From an uncultured Lachnospiraceae bacterium (GTDB taxonomy: Bacteria; Bacillota; Clostridia; Lachnospirales; Lachnospiraceae), in assembly GCA_947175845.1 (NCBI GenBank), contig CAMWOK010000017.1:1-20367 (forward strand): a DNA stretch of 20,367 bases, given 5' to 3'. Within the stretch, counting starts at the first letter, position 1. The number at the start of each line of letters is the position of its first letter. The translations under genes were made by a program, and so were the position numbers. The notes under the pieces are model-generated. The model was given only the letters and a program-made list of their open reading frames with translations, had not been told where the DNA came from and ran no database searches. Of this stretch, positions 6,787 through 14,696 are shown in pieces.

Positions 6787-7518
6787 CTACACCAAAACGT
6801 TTGTCTGTGAAAGGACTTCCATCAGCGATCCCCGCGGAGACACATAGCGGTAAATGGGGGCTTGTTCCTCATGAAACACTGGATTGCGGTTGATGTAAAA
6901 ACCGTCGATCCCCGCGGCCGCAGCGCCCGCCATGTCAGAGCGCATCTCATTCCCAATCATGACTGACTCTGCCTTGTCGAGCTGATACCGCTCGCAGCAG
7001 ATATTGTAAAAAGCGGGATCTGGTTTCATACAGCGCTCCTCCGAGGATATCAGGATGCCGTCAAAGAAGGAAATCAGACCCGTGAGTTCAAGCTCCGGCC
7101 AGGTAAAGCTCTTCTGTGCATTGGACAGCAGATAGATGCTCTTTCCGGCCTTTTTCAACCCTTCCAGACATGCCAGCGTATCGGGAAACAGGCGCATGTA
7201 AACCAGCGATGTGCGCCGGAACCCCTCACACAGACACCTCGTCTGCTCCTCGGAGAGCACATATCCATTTGCGGCAAACAGATCGCGAAACACGTCCTCT
7301 ATCTGTATCTCCGGATTGCGGAATCTGCCTTCCTGCGCCGCCTGTTCCCTGTATGCCCTCTCGAGCCTGGTGTACAGGGTATAAAAACGCTTCCACTCAA
7401 AACAAAATCCCTGTTTTCTGAGCCACTTGGCATACTTCTTGAAAAAATTCCTGCTGTGCTCGTCCGTGTAGATGTCAATCAGTGTCCCATACAAATCAAA
7501 GATATAATTCTGATACAT
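6787..7518 (-). CDS. HAD family hydrolase
   Basis: A 243-residue haloacid-dehalogenase-superfamily hydrolase, most likely a small-molecule phosphatase. Motif I is FDLYGTLID (nucleophile D8), motif II LLSNAQ, motif III the lysine of MKPDPAFY, motif IV IGNEMRSDMAGA. The second position of motif I is Tyr (DxYGT) instead of the Asp usual in phosphatases, as in dehalogenase-type and some nucleotidase-like members, so the chemistry is not certain. A helical cap occupies about residues 15-95. Two adjacent ATGs (7521 and 7518) are possible; the second is seven bases from GGAGG and is preferred. It starts 13 nt after the PflX-like gene, whose end overlaps the ribosome site region. Confidence 0.88.
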   Translation of the reverse strand: MYQNYIFDLYGTLIDIYTDEHSRNFFKKYAKWLRKQGFCFEWKRFYTLYTRLERAYREQAAQEGRFRNPEIQIEDVFRDLFAANGYVLSEEQTRCLCEGFRRTSLVYMRLFPDTLACLEGLKKAGKSIYLLSNAQKSFTWPELELTGLISFFDGILISSEERCMKPDPAFYNICCERYQLDKAESVMIGNEMRSDMAGAAAAGIDGFYINRNPVFHEEQAPIYRYVSPRGSLMEVLSQTNVLV

Positions 7519-7531
7519 CATCAAACCTCCA

Positions 7532-8455
7532 TCATTTCAATAGTTCTTTTAAAAATACGTCCTCGTCAAAATCGGGGATAAAGCTCTCCTGCGCGGTATT
7601 GCCCTCCTGTATAAAGGCGTTCTCAACCCCCAGCGCAATCGCGTAATCAACCACCCTGTCATACTCCCTGCGCGTCACCCGCCTGCTGATCTCGGGGTAT
7701 CCGTCCATGTCCGGCGGCGTGTACTGATTCATGATACTCAGATAAATACTGTGCTGATACGTGTCGTACAGATACTTTATGACCATTTTGGAATCCTTCA
7801 CATGCCCGGGCAGAACCATGTGCCTGACAATCACGCCGCGCCGCATGAGACTGCCGCCAGAAAGTGTGCTATCAAAGACCGGTTTTCCCACCTGGCGCAC
7901 CATCTCCCGGAGCGCGGACGATGCGCATTCAAAATAGTCTGGTGCGTTTGCGTAACGCGCCGCGCTCTCCCTGCTGTAATACTTCATATCCGGTAGATAG
8001 ATATCCACAAGTCCATCTAACATCCGCAGTGTCTCCACGCGCTCGTAACCCGATGTGTTGTACACAATTGGCAGCGTCAGCCCATCCGCCTTCGCCGCCC
8101 TGAGCGCCTGCGCAATCTGTGGCACAAAATGGGTCGGTGTCACCAGATTCACATTGGCTGCCCCCTTTTCCTGCAGCAGCAAAAATAATTGTGCCAGCTG
8201 CCTGCTGGTCAGCGTTTTCCCTTTGTCTCCGAGCGCAATTGTACGATTCTGGCAGAATACACATTTCAGCGGACAGCCCGAGAAAAAGACTGTCCCGGAC
8301 CCCGCCTCACCGCTGATGCAGGGTTCCTCCCACATATGGAGCGAGGCTCTGGCGACTTTTACCTCGGTGCCTCCACCGCAGTATCCGCCGCCGATGGTTC
8401 TGTCCACACCGCAGCCCCTGGGGCAGAGCAGACATGCATTTTTTCTTTCTCTCAT
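7532..8455 (-). CDS. PflX-like radical SAM protein (COG1313 type)
   Basis: A 307-residue radical SAM protein similar to the uncharacterised PflX group, distant relatives of pyruvate formate-lyase activating enzyme. It starts with a cysteine-rich segment (CLLCPRGCGVDR, C8, C11, C15, and C26) and continues with FFSGCPLKCVFCQN, where C61, C65 and C68 form the CX3CX2C cluster motif. VYNTSGYE and DIYLPDMKYY are typical of the group. Its ATG overlaps the kinase stop codon (ATGA, 4 nt), so it is translationally coupled; this decides the start at 8455 against the longer frame to 8500. No glycyl radical enzyme is in the window, so its target is unknown and the activase name should not be taken literally. 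Confidence 0.87.
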   Translation of the reverse strand: MRERKNACLLCPRGCGVDRTIGGGYCGGGTEVKVARASLHMWEEPCISGEAGSGTVFFSGCPLKCVFCQNRTIALGDKGKTLTSRQLAQLFLLLQEKGAANVNLVTPTHFVPQIAQALRAAKADGLTLPIVYNTSGYERVETLRMLDGLVDIYLPDMKYYSRESAARYANAPDYFECASSALREMVRQVGKPVFDSTLSGGSLMRRGVIVRHMVLPGHVKDSKMVIKYLYDTYQHSIYLSIMNQYTPPDMDGYPEISRRVTRREYDRVVDYAIALGVENAFIQEGNTAQESFIPDFDEDVFLKELLK

Positions 8456-10716
8456 CGAATCTGGCGCGCCTGATCGCCCGCCAGCCATCTGTTCAGGCAC
8501 TTATATACCTCCTCCGGTTCAATCGGTTTGGAGATGTGGCCGTTCATGCCGCACTTGTATGAATTTTGCACATCACTCTCGAGCGCGTTCGCCGTCATGG
8601 CGATAATCGGCATCCTCTGACAATCCTCGCGCTCGATCTTCCTGATCTCCATGGCCGCCTCATCGCCGCGCATGACAGGCATGCTGATATCCATGAAAAC
8701 CAGATCGTAGGTGCCTTCCTTCATCTCCTTGATTTTGTCCACAGCCTCCCTGCCGTTCCCCGCTTCATCGATCATCAGTCCCGTGTCTTCTAGAAATCCT
8801 TTCACAATCTCCATGTTGATGCGCTTATCCTCGACAATCAGAATATGCTTTCCAGGATATTTTCTCTGCACGGTAGTCAGGGTGCCCTTTGCACCGTTCT
8901 CATCCTCGTCCTCGTCACCTATGGTAAATGGCAGCGTCACTGTGATCTTCGTTCCCACATTGACCATGCTCTCAATCCTAATCTGCCCTTTCATGAGATC
9001 GACAAGGTTTTTTGTGATCGCCATTCCAAGGCCTGTTCCCTCGATCTGGTCGGACATATCTGTATTTTCGCGCTCGAACGGATCGAAGATGCGCTTCACA
9101 AAATCGTCGCTCATACCGATGCCGTTATCCCGGATAATGAAAGTGACCGCAGACCTGGAATCCTCTTTTTTGCACCGCTCAGTCACTTCCATGCTGATCC
9201 GTCCATAAGAAGGCGTATATTTGACTGCATTGGACAACAGATTTGTGATGATCTGACGCACCCTGAGCTTGTCCATCCGCAGACGTCTGTGGACAATCCC
9301 TTTGCAGTCTATCACCAGTATCTGCTGATTTTCCTCACACCGGTTGCGGATCAGCACTTCGACATCCCGGATCAGTCTCACAATGTCCTCCGTTTTTTCG
9401 CGAACCTCGATGACGCCGCTCTCGATCTTGTTCATGTCCAGCACATCATTGATCAGGGCAAGCATATTCTGCGATGACAGCAGGATGGTGTTCAGGCATC
9501 TGTCGACCTCCGCCTCATCATCAATGTGTTTTTTTGCCAGATATGCCATGCCCAGAATGACGTTCATCGGCGTGCGCAGGTCGTGCGACATGTTGGACAG
9601 AAACTTACTTTTGGCATTGTTGGCATTCTCCGCCTGCAGCAGCGCTTTCTCTAAGTCCTTGCTCTTCTCTGCCAGAAGCCGGGTCATCTCAAGTTCTTTT
9701 GCCTTTGACTCGAGCTCTTTCTGAAGCTGCTCCGCCTTCCAGATCTCATGCTTCTTGGACTCATCGATATTTCTGATCAGTATGACCATCTTAGGACCTG
9801 AGAGCTTGGTCACCTTTGCGTTGTATTGACGATAGTAATGATACTCTCCATCCCGATCCCGGATCCGGTACTCACACTCTGCCCTTCCCTCTCTGTGAAA
9901 ACGCTCGTCAGACAATTCCGCGAGAAATTTCTGCCTGTCCTTCTCATGGATGTTGTCCAGCATCATGTTCACCCAGTCCGTGTACACTCCTTTCTCAGGA
10001 AAAGCCAGAACATTTTCCATGCGGTGATACACGCACTCATATCGGTCTGCCTCGATATCCCGGAACGCCACCAGCGTGTAGATATCATTCATGGCCTCGG
10101 ACGCGAGAACCTCGTTTGTCCGTATCTGCATCTCTTCCGTGTAATCCCGGAGCGCGAAGATCATCTTTTCATTATCCCTCCCGTACTCCGGCACCGGAAA
10201 GCACTCAAGCCGTTTCCACTTCTCATCATAGGATTTGTAGATAAACTCGATCTTCTTCTCCCCTGACGCAAAACGCCGCTTCATCTGCTCGGTGTCCAAC
10301 AGCTGATAAAACCGCTCCCTGTAGGGCGGCTTGGACCATGTGACGATCGCCATCTCCATCAGCTGGGCAAAGTCCCCGGTGAGATTTTTGACATAATTGC
10401 CATACCGCTCGGCAGAGCGAATAATCTCGTAGGATCCCTGGTTCAAGTCAACCACATACACCTCAAAATATTCACGGCTGAAATACATCAGCATTTCATT
10501 GCGCTGGCGCTGGTTCATGTCCTCAATATGTATCTGCGAATAGACCTGGCTCTTCTGAAACGCAAGAATGACAATACAGAGTATGATCAGCACCACACAC
10601 ACTGCCTGAAAATACCAGTTGATGCTCAAAAGCTCCGTCACAAGCAGTATGCAGACCAAAATAAAGATCGCGTTGGTGCTCACTCCCTTTATAAATCGTT
10701 GTATTAATTTTTTCAT
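8452..10716 (-). CDS. Hybrid sensor histidine kinase with C-terminal receiver domain
   Basis: A 754-residue membrane-bound hybrid kinase. Two transmembrane helices lie at about 15-32 and 35-53 with almost no extracellular loop, so sensing is probably cytoplasmic or within the membrane. Two PAS-like regions follow (about 75-195 and 205-320), then a coiled coil (322-370), the H-box SHDLRTPMN with H378, and the ATPase domain with NLLSNAVKYTP (N496), DNGIGMS (D530) and GTGLGMA. An acidic linker DEDEDE leads to the receiver domain, with VED at 628-630, phosphoacceptor D676 (FMDISMP), T708 and K730. No DNA-binding domain and no separate response regulator are nearby, so the output partner is unknown. 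The ATG at 10716 lies 11 nt after the 91-aa gene, and the stop overlaps the PflX-like gene. Confidence 0.93.
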   Translation of the reverse strand: MKKLIQRFIKGVSTNAIFILVCILLVTELLSINWYFQAVCVVLIILCIVILAFQKSQVYSQIHIEDMNQRQRNEMLMYFSREYFEVYVVDLNQGSYEIIRSAERYGNYVKNLTGDFAQLMEMAIVTWSKPPYRERFYQLLDTEQMKRRFASGEKKIEFIYKSYDEKWKRLECFPVPEYGRDNEKMIFALRDYTEEMQIRTNEVLASEAMNDIYTLVAFRDIEADRYECVYHRMENVLAFPEKGVYTDWVNMMLDNIHEKDRQKFLAELSDERFHREGRAECEYRIRDRDGEYHYYRQYNAKVTKLSGPKMVILIRNIDESKKHEIWKAEQLQKELESKAKELEMTRLLAEKSKDLEKALLQAENANNAKSKFLSNMSHDLRTPMNVILGMAYLAKKHIDDEAEVDRCLNTILLSSQNMLALINDVLDMNKIESGVIEVREKTEDIVRLIRDVEVLIRNRCEENQQILVIDCKGIVHRRLRMDKLRVRQIITNLLSNAVKYTPSYGRISMEVTERCKKEDSRSAVTFIIRDNGIGMSDDFVKRIFDPFERENTDMSDQIEGTGLGMAITKNLVDLMKGQIRIESMVNVGTKITVTLPFTIGDEDEDENGAKGTLTTVQRKYPGKHILIVEDKRINMEIVKGFLEDTGLMIDEAGNGREAVDKIKEMKEGTYDLVFMDISMPVMRGDEAAMEIRKIEREDCQRMPIIAMTANALESDVQNSYKCGMNGHISKPIEPEEVYKCLNRWLAGDQARQIR

Positions 10717-10727
10717 CTGAATCTTCC

Positions 10728-11003
10728 TTAGAGTTTAAAGATCAGATCATGGTTTATCTGTTTTGCGTTCTTGATAATACTCTTTTCCTGATCCTTGAGA
10801 TAGAGCTGGAGCTGTGCAAGCTCCCCCTCGTCAAACCCTCTGGAATTAACTACCGATCTGCTCGGCAGCACGATCTCCGCATAGTCGTCCCCCGCGTCCG
10901 TCTTTCGCTCAAAACACACATGGATAACCTTTCCGCTCTTTCCTGGAAGCAGTCCTGTGTGCGTCATTGTGATCTTGTCACTGTCATTGATATTGATGTC
11001 CAT
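10728..11003 (-). CDS. Small protein of unknown function, first gene of the kinase operon
   Basis: A 91-residue soluble protein I do not recognise. The first half looks beta-rich (KITMTHTGLLPGKSGKVIHV, then YAEIVLPSRSVV), the second half helical (EGELAQLQLYLKDQEKSIIK). It has no cysteine cluster and no membrane segment; one cysteine, in HVCFER. The ATG at 11003 has AAGGAAGG eight bases upstream. Being the promoter-proximal gene, 11 nt before the hybrid kinase, it may serve the same signalling pathway, for example as a ligand-binding or accessory protein, but that is a guess. Clear promoter, ribosome site and spacing support a real gene. Confidence 0.75.
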   Translation of the reverse strand: MDININDSDKITMTHTGLLPGKSGKVIHVCFERKTDAGDDYAEIVLPSRSVVNSRGFDEGELAQLQLYLKDQEKSIIKNAKQINHDLIFKL

Positions 11004-11056
11004 CTTGCTGTCCTTCCTTTCTACCTTTGTCCCATGTCTCGCTTTTGTACTTTTCC

Positions 11057-11084
11057 ATTATAATATAAAATGCGGAAATTGCAA
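11057..11084 (-). promoter_or_regulatory. Sigma-A type promoter of the kinase operon
   Basis: On the minus strand TTGCAA (11079-11084, four of six) is followed after 16 bp by a perfect TATAAT (11057-11062). It lies 54 nt before the ATG of the 91-aa gene. A short inverted repeat GCTGTT / AACAGC (11097-11111) sits just upstream of the -35 and could bind a regulator. Confidence 0.75.
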
Positions 11085-11122
11085 AGTGCTAAATTTGCTG
11101 TTTGCAACAGCGCCCGCGTGTC

Positions 11123-11155
11123 AAAAAGGCACCAGCGAATTTTTCGCTGATGCCT
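11123..11155 (-). terminator. Intrinsic terminator of ilvE
   Basis: On the minus strand AGGCATCAGCGAA and TTCGCTGGTGCCT form a 13-bp stem with one G-T pair and a 3-nt loop, followed by TTTTT. It starts 15 nt after the ilvE stop codon and separates ilvE from the kinase operon promoter. Confidence 0.92.
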
Positions 11156-11169
11156 CAACTGCTGTTTTA

Positions 11170-12192
11170 TCAGATTTCCACAATCCATCCCTTCGGCGCC
11201 TCGACGCGTCCCATCTGGATACCGGTCAGTGTGTCATAGAGCTTCTTTGTCACAGGCCCCATCTCATCCATGCCGGACGGCAGGCAGATCTCCTCGCCCT
11301 TATTGACAATCTTTCCAACCGGGGAGATGACAGCCGCGGTTCCGCAAAGTCCGCACTCCGCAAACTCTCTCACCTCGTCTAAGTACACCGCGCGCTCCTC
11401 GACTTCCAGGCCAAGATAGTCCTTCGCCACGATCATCAGGGATCGGCGTGTGATAGATGGAAGGATGCTGTCCGACTTGGGCGTGACAACCTTGTTATCT
11501 TTCGTTATGAAAAGGAAGTTTGCGCCGCCTGTCTCCTCCACTCTGGTGCGTGTCGCCGGGTCGAGATACATGTTCTCGTCAAAGCCTTCCCTGTGGGCGG
11601 TGACAATCGCATGTAAGCTCATGGCATAGTTCAGGCCGGCTTTGATGTGCCCTGTCCCGTGCGGCGCGGCGCGGTCAAAATCGCTGACTTTTATCGTGAG
11701 GGGCTTTGCGCCGCCCTTGAAATAGGGTCCTACAGGGGTCGTAAAAATTCGGAACTGGTATTCGTCCGCCGGCTTCACACCGATCACCGGATTTGTTCCA
11801 AACATGTACGGTCTGACATAGAGCGTCGCGCCCGAACCGTAAGGCGGCACATACGCCTCGTTTGCCCGGACTACCTGCTTTACAGCCTCCACAAAACGGC
11901 CTTCGGGAAGCGTCGGCATCTCGAGACGCACACAGCTGTCATACATGCGCTGTTCGTTTAAGTCCGGCCGGAACACGACGGTCCTTCCATCCTGCGTCGT
12001 GTATGCCTTGAGTCCCTCAAAGCAGGTCTGTGCGTACTGCAGCACGCCGGCACACTCGTTCAGGACAATATTGGCATCCTCCGTGAGCACGCCGTCGTCC
12101 CACGCGCCGTTCCTAAAGTTGGTAACATACCGTTTGTCGGTCTGCCTGTAGCCGAAACCAAGACTGGCCCAATCCAAATCTTTCTTCTCCAT
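11170..12192 (-). CDS. ilvE: Branched-chain amino acid aminotransferase
   Basis: A 340-residue PLP-dependent (fold type IV) aminotransferase that interconverts Leu, Ile and Val with their 2-keto acids using glutamate/2-oxoglutarate. Visible are CFEGLKAY, YVRPYMFGT, the PLP lysine in GTGHIKAGLNYA (K184), EETGGANFLF and ECGLCGTAAVISPV, the pattern of the larger BCAT subtype (human/yeast-like, about 340-360 aa). The ATG at 12192 has GGAGG eight bases upstream; upstream in-frame codons lack this. It has its own promoter (12301-12329) and terminator, so it is a single-gene unit behind folA. I see no T-box or leader peptide in the ~100-nt leader. Confidence 0.95.
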   Translation of the reverse strand: MEKKDLDWASLGFGYRQTDKRYVTNFRNGAWDDGVLTEDANIVLNECAGVLQYAQTCFEGLKAYTTQDGRTVVFRPDLNEQRMYDSCVRLEMPTLPEGRFVEAVKQVVRANEAYVPPYGSGATLYVRPYMFGTNPVIGVKPADEYQFRIFTTPVGPYFKGGAKPLTIKVSDFDRAAPHGTGHIKAGLNYAMSLHAIVTAHREGFDENMYLDPATRTRVEETGGANFLFITKDNKVVTPKSDSILPSITRRSLMIVAKDYLGLEVEERAVYLDEVREFAECGLCGTAAVISPVGKIVNKGEEICLPSGMDEMGPVTKKLYDTLTGIQMGRVEAPKGWIVEI

Positions 12193-12300
12193 TTTCACAT
12201 CCTCCTCCTCTTTTTGCCTGAGTACTTTGCATTGATTGTATCGCCTCAAATGCACTCCCCGGAGACTGCCGGTACTTCCTTTGCAGTTCCTTAATTTCCT

Positions 12301-12329
12301 ATTATTATACGCCAGGGCGCAAAAGTCAA
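12301..12329 (-). promoter_or_regulatory. Promoter of ilvE
   Basis: On the minus strand TTGACT (12324-12329), a 17-bp spacer and AATAAT (12301-12306) make a good sigma-A type promoter; a TATAAT at 12304-12309 overlaps but would give a spacer of only 14 bp. It lies just beyond the folA stop codon and leaves a leader of about 100 nt, in which I see only a weak 6-bp stem (TGCATT / AATGCA). Confidence 0.72.
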
Positions 12330-12338
12330 CATTTCCGT

Positions 12339-12830
12339 CTATTTTTTTCGCTCGTATTTCTGAAAATAATATTCCAGGTCAAAATAGGTCTGCTCCTCGC
12401 TGTCCTCGGTCAGCTGCCAGTCCGCCATCCTGTCGAGCCGCGGAAAATACGCGTCGGCCTGATACGCATAGTCGATTTTCGTGATGTATGCCGTGTCGCA
12501 GCGGGAAAGAAGCTGCTCGTAGACGCCCGCCCCCCCTGCTACGTAGATGTCCCTGTCGTCGTATTGTGCAAGTACCTGCGTCAGCGCCTCGATGGAATGA
12601 ACCACAAGCGCACCCCTGACTGTATAATTTCTGTCGTGCGACAGGATGATGTTGACCCGGTTTTTCAGCGGCTGTTTCTGCGGAAAAGTCTCCAGGGTCT
12701 TCCTGCCCAGGACAATCACTTTTCCCTCCGTCCTCTCGCGAAACATCTGCTGATCCCGCGGAATGCGCACCAGGAGGCTGTTCTGATACCCGATCGCCCA
12801 GTTGTTGTCCACAGCCGCTATGAGATTCAT
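12339..12830 (-). CDS. folA: Dihydrofolate reductase
   Basis: A 163-residue DHFR that reduces dihydrofolate to tetrahydrofolate with NADPH. The N-terminus MNLIAAVDNNWAIG, the catalytic acid in RIPRDQQMF (D26), the NADPH loop VIVLGRKTLETFP and IYVAGGAGVYEQLL are all in place. Length is typical for bacterial enzymes. The ATG at 12830 is preceded by AGGGGG. It lies 27 nt after the beta-CASP gene and probably shares its transcript. No thymidylate synthase gene is adjacent, unlike the common thyA-folA pair. No terminator is seen after it, so some transcripts may continue into ilvE. Confidence 0.95.
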   Translation of the reverse strand: MNLIAAVDNNWAIGYQNSLLVRIPRDQQMFRERTEGKVIVLGRKTLETFPQKQPLKNRVNIILSHDRNYTVRGALVVHSIEALTQVLAQYDDRDIYVAGGAGVYEQLLSRCDTAYITKIDYAYQADAYFPRLDRMADWQLTEDSEEQTYFDLEYYFQKYERKK

Positions 12831-12857
12831 GCCGTTTTTCCCCCTTGCCTGTTGATT

Positions 12858-14453
12858 TTATTCATATTTGTCCGCAAGCGAATTGATCTGGTCCGCAAAC
12901 CGTGCCAGATCTTTGTTCGGTTTGCCCTCGTTCTTGTAGATGACGGCGATGAGTCTCTGCCCTGCTGCGAGCAGTCTTGCAAATACGTCAGAGACGCTGC
13001 GCAGACGCTTCTTGACAGCGACAGGCGACGCCTCAAATTCAATCGCTCCCGTCATCAGGTCAACCCTTGTGCCGGAGTACGGCGCATAGGCGTCGTGTCC
13101 ATGTTCGTGGCGCAGGCATTCTGCAAACAGACTGCACGCCGTATCCTCCCCGTGTACGACAAACACCTTGGCGGGCTTGTGCGCAAAGGCGTTGACCCAC
13201 TCGAGCAGGCCGCCCTTGTCGGCGTGGCCGCTGAGTCCCGGCAGCTGCATGATCTTTGCCCGAACCTCGACAGGCTCGCCAAACAGTTTCACCTCGTCCG
13301 CACCCTCGATCAGGATGCGCCCGAGCGTCCCTGCCGCCTGGTATCCCACAAAGAGGATCGTGCACTCCGGCCGCCACAGATTGTGCTTGAGATGATGCCG
13401 GATGCGCCCTGCCTCGCACATGCCGCTCGCGGAGATGATGACTTTCGGCGCCATGTCAAAGTTGATTTCCTTGGATTCCTCGCTTGTGATCGCAAGCTTC
13501 AGTCCCGGAAAATTCAGCGGGTTGATGCCCTTGCGCACCAGCTCCATCGCCTCCTCGTCAAAGCAGGTGTAGATATTTTTCTGAAATACGCCGGTCGCCT
13601 CCACCGCGAGCGGGCTGTCCACATACACCTCAAAGCGCGGGAAATCCGGAATCAGGTTATCCGCCTTGATCTTTCTCAGAAAATACAGGATTTCCTGTGT
13701 TCTGCCCACCGCGAAGGAGGGAATCACGACATTGCCGCCCCTGGCAAAGGTCTTGTTGATCACCTCGGCGAGGTCTGACACATACCCCTCTTTCTGTTTT
13801 GCGTGATACCGGTCGCCGTACGTCGCCTCCATGACGACGTAATCCGCCTCTTTCGTGTAGATGGGATCTTTGATAAGCGGCTGGTTCTTGTTGCCGATAT
13901 CCCCTGAAAAAACAATCTTTTTCGTCACCCCGTCCTCGGTCAGCCACACCTCTATGCTGGCGGATCCAAGCAGGTGGCCGACATCCGTGAACCGAATCCA
14001 GATGCCGTCGCTGATTTCCACATTCTGATTGTAAGCGCATGGTACAATGTTCCTGATGACGCCGTCCGCGTCCTCCATGGTGTACGCCGGCTCAACCGGC
14101 TCGATGCCGGAATGCCGCTTTGCCTTTCTGTTCTTCCACTCCGCCTCCTGCATCTGGATGTGCGCGCAGTCGCGCAGCATGATGGAACACAGGTCTGCGG
14201 ACGCCTCTGTGGTAAACACCCTGCCGCGAAAGCCTCTCGCGTACAGAAGCGGCAGGTTTCCCGAGTGATCCACGTGCGCATGTGTCAGAAACACGTAGTC
14301 AATCTGCGCTTCGTCCACGGGCATCTCGCAGCACTCAAAGGGGTTTGAACCCTGCTGCATCCCGCAGTCCACGAGCATATTTTTGCCACATGCCTGCAGA
14401 AAATGACAGCTTCCCGTCACCTGATGGTCCGCTCCTACAAATGTAAGTTTCAT
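12858..14453 (-). CDS. Metallo-beta-lactamase-fold protein with beta-CASP and RMMBL domains
   Basis: A 531-residue protein of the YSH1/CPSF73-like group (COG1236), whose studied members are zinc-dependent RNA nucleases. The first domain has THAHVDHSG (H58, H60, D62, H63) for the two metals, followed by GHLLGSAS and FSGDIGN. The beta-CASP insert is seen with VVIPSFAVGRTQE and VYVDSPLA, and the C-terminal RMMBL domain with LSGHADKGGLLEW and VFVVHGE. About 70 extra residues follow, rich in Arg/Lys and helical. The ATG at 14453 has AAGGAGGA seven bases upstream. It is followed by folA and divergent from the GH31 gene. It is probably an RNA-processing enzyme; it is distinct from RNase J, and its specific substrate is unknown. 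Confidence 0.9.
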   Translation of the reverse strand: MKLTFVGADHQVTGSCHFLQACGKNMLVDCGMQQGSNPFECCEMPVDEAQIDYVFLTHAHVDHSGNLPLLYARGFRGRVFTTEASADLCSIMLRDCAHIQMQEAEWKNRKAKRHSGIEPVEPAYTMEDADGVIRNIVPCAYNQNVEISDGIWIRFTDVGHLLGSASIEVWLTEDGVTKKIVFSGDIGNKNQPLIKDPIYTKEADYVVMEATYGDRYHAKQKEGYVSDLAEVINKTFARGGNVVIPSFAVGRTQEILYFLRKIKADNLIPDFPRFEVYVDSPLAVEATGVFQKNIYTCFDEEAMELVRKGINPLNFPGLKLAITSEESKEINFDMAPKVIISASGMCEAGRIRHHLKHNLWRPECTILFVGYQAAGTLGRILIEGADEVKLFGEPVEVRAKIMQLPGLSGHADKGGLLEWVNAFAHKPAKVFVVHGEDTACSLFAECLRHEHGHDAYAPYSGTRVDLMTGAIEFEASPVAVKKRLRSVSDVFARLLAAGQRLIAVIYKNEGKPNKDLARFADQINSLADKYE

Positions 14454-14501
14454 ACAAATTCCTCCTTTATTTTCATTTTCCTCCGAACTGTATTTATGAA
14501 T

Positions 14502-14510
14502 ATTTTACCA
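14502..14510 (-). promoter_or_regulatory. Extended -10 promoter of the beta-CASP / folA unit
   Basis: On the minus strand TGG-TAAAAT is an extended -10 element, with TTGGTC 18 bp upstream of the hexamer as a weak -35. It lies about 50 nt before the ATG in an A/T-rich divergent intergenic region. Confidence 0.5.
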
Positions 14511-14588
14511 TACTTATTTCATCTTGACCAACTTATTTAAAAAATAATACAAAAAATCTCCAATTATTTCATTTTCTTTTCGCTGTTA

Positions 14589-14607
14589 TATGATATGATA
14601 CATGTAT
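14589..14607 (+). promoter_or_regulatory. Possible promoter or operator of the GH31 gene
   Basis: Two overlapping TATGAT hexamers (14589-14594 and 14594-14599) could serve as -10 elements, without a good -35. The perfect palindrome ATACATGTAT (14598-14607) overlaps the second one, a position where a sugar-responsive regulator might bind. No consensus catabolite operator is recognisable. Confidence 0.3.
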
Positions 14608-14620
14608 ATATTGCTGTGCG

Positions 14621-14681
14621 GTGCCGGGTGCAGCAAAGGCAGTTGCAGCTCAGGAACAGTCAATCCTATCCAGACCGGCAC
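14621..14681 (+). promoter_or_regulatory. Possible leader stem before the GH31 gene
   Basis: GTGCCGG (14621-14627) can pair perfectly with CCGGCAC (14675-14681) across a 47-nt loop. The right arm ends a few bases before the ribosome binding site AGAGGT, so the fold could affect translation. The stem is short and may be chance. Confidence 0.25.
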
Positions 14682-14696
14682 AGAAAAGAGGTCATG

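Noticed and set aside
11119..11124. TTGACA on the minus strand in the ilvE terminator tail
   Set aside because: A perfect -35 hexamer, but no -10 follows at 16-18 bp; the promoter at 11057-11084 explains the downstream operon better.
12193..12300. Possible T-box or leader-peptide attenuator before ilvE
   Set aside because: No T-box core sequence, no competing terminator and no short frame rich in Leu, Ile or Val codons; only a 6-bp stem is seen.
12564..13778. 404-codon open frame on the plus strand
   Set aside because: It is antisense to the beta-CASP and folA genes, whose motifs are complete; its translation resembles no protein and is rich in His, Arg and Cys as expected from a shadow frame.
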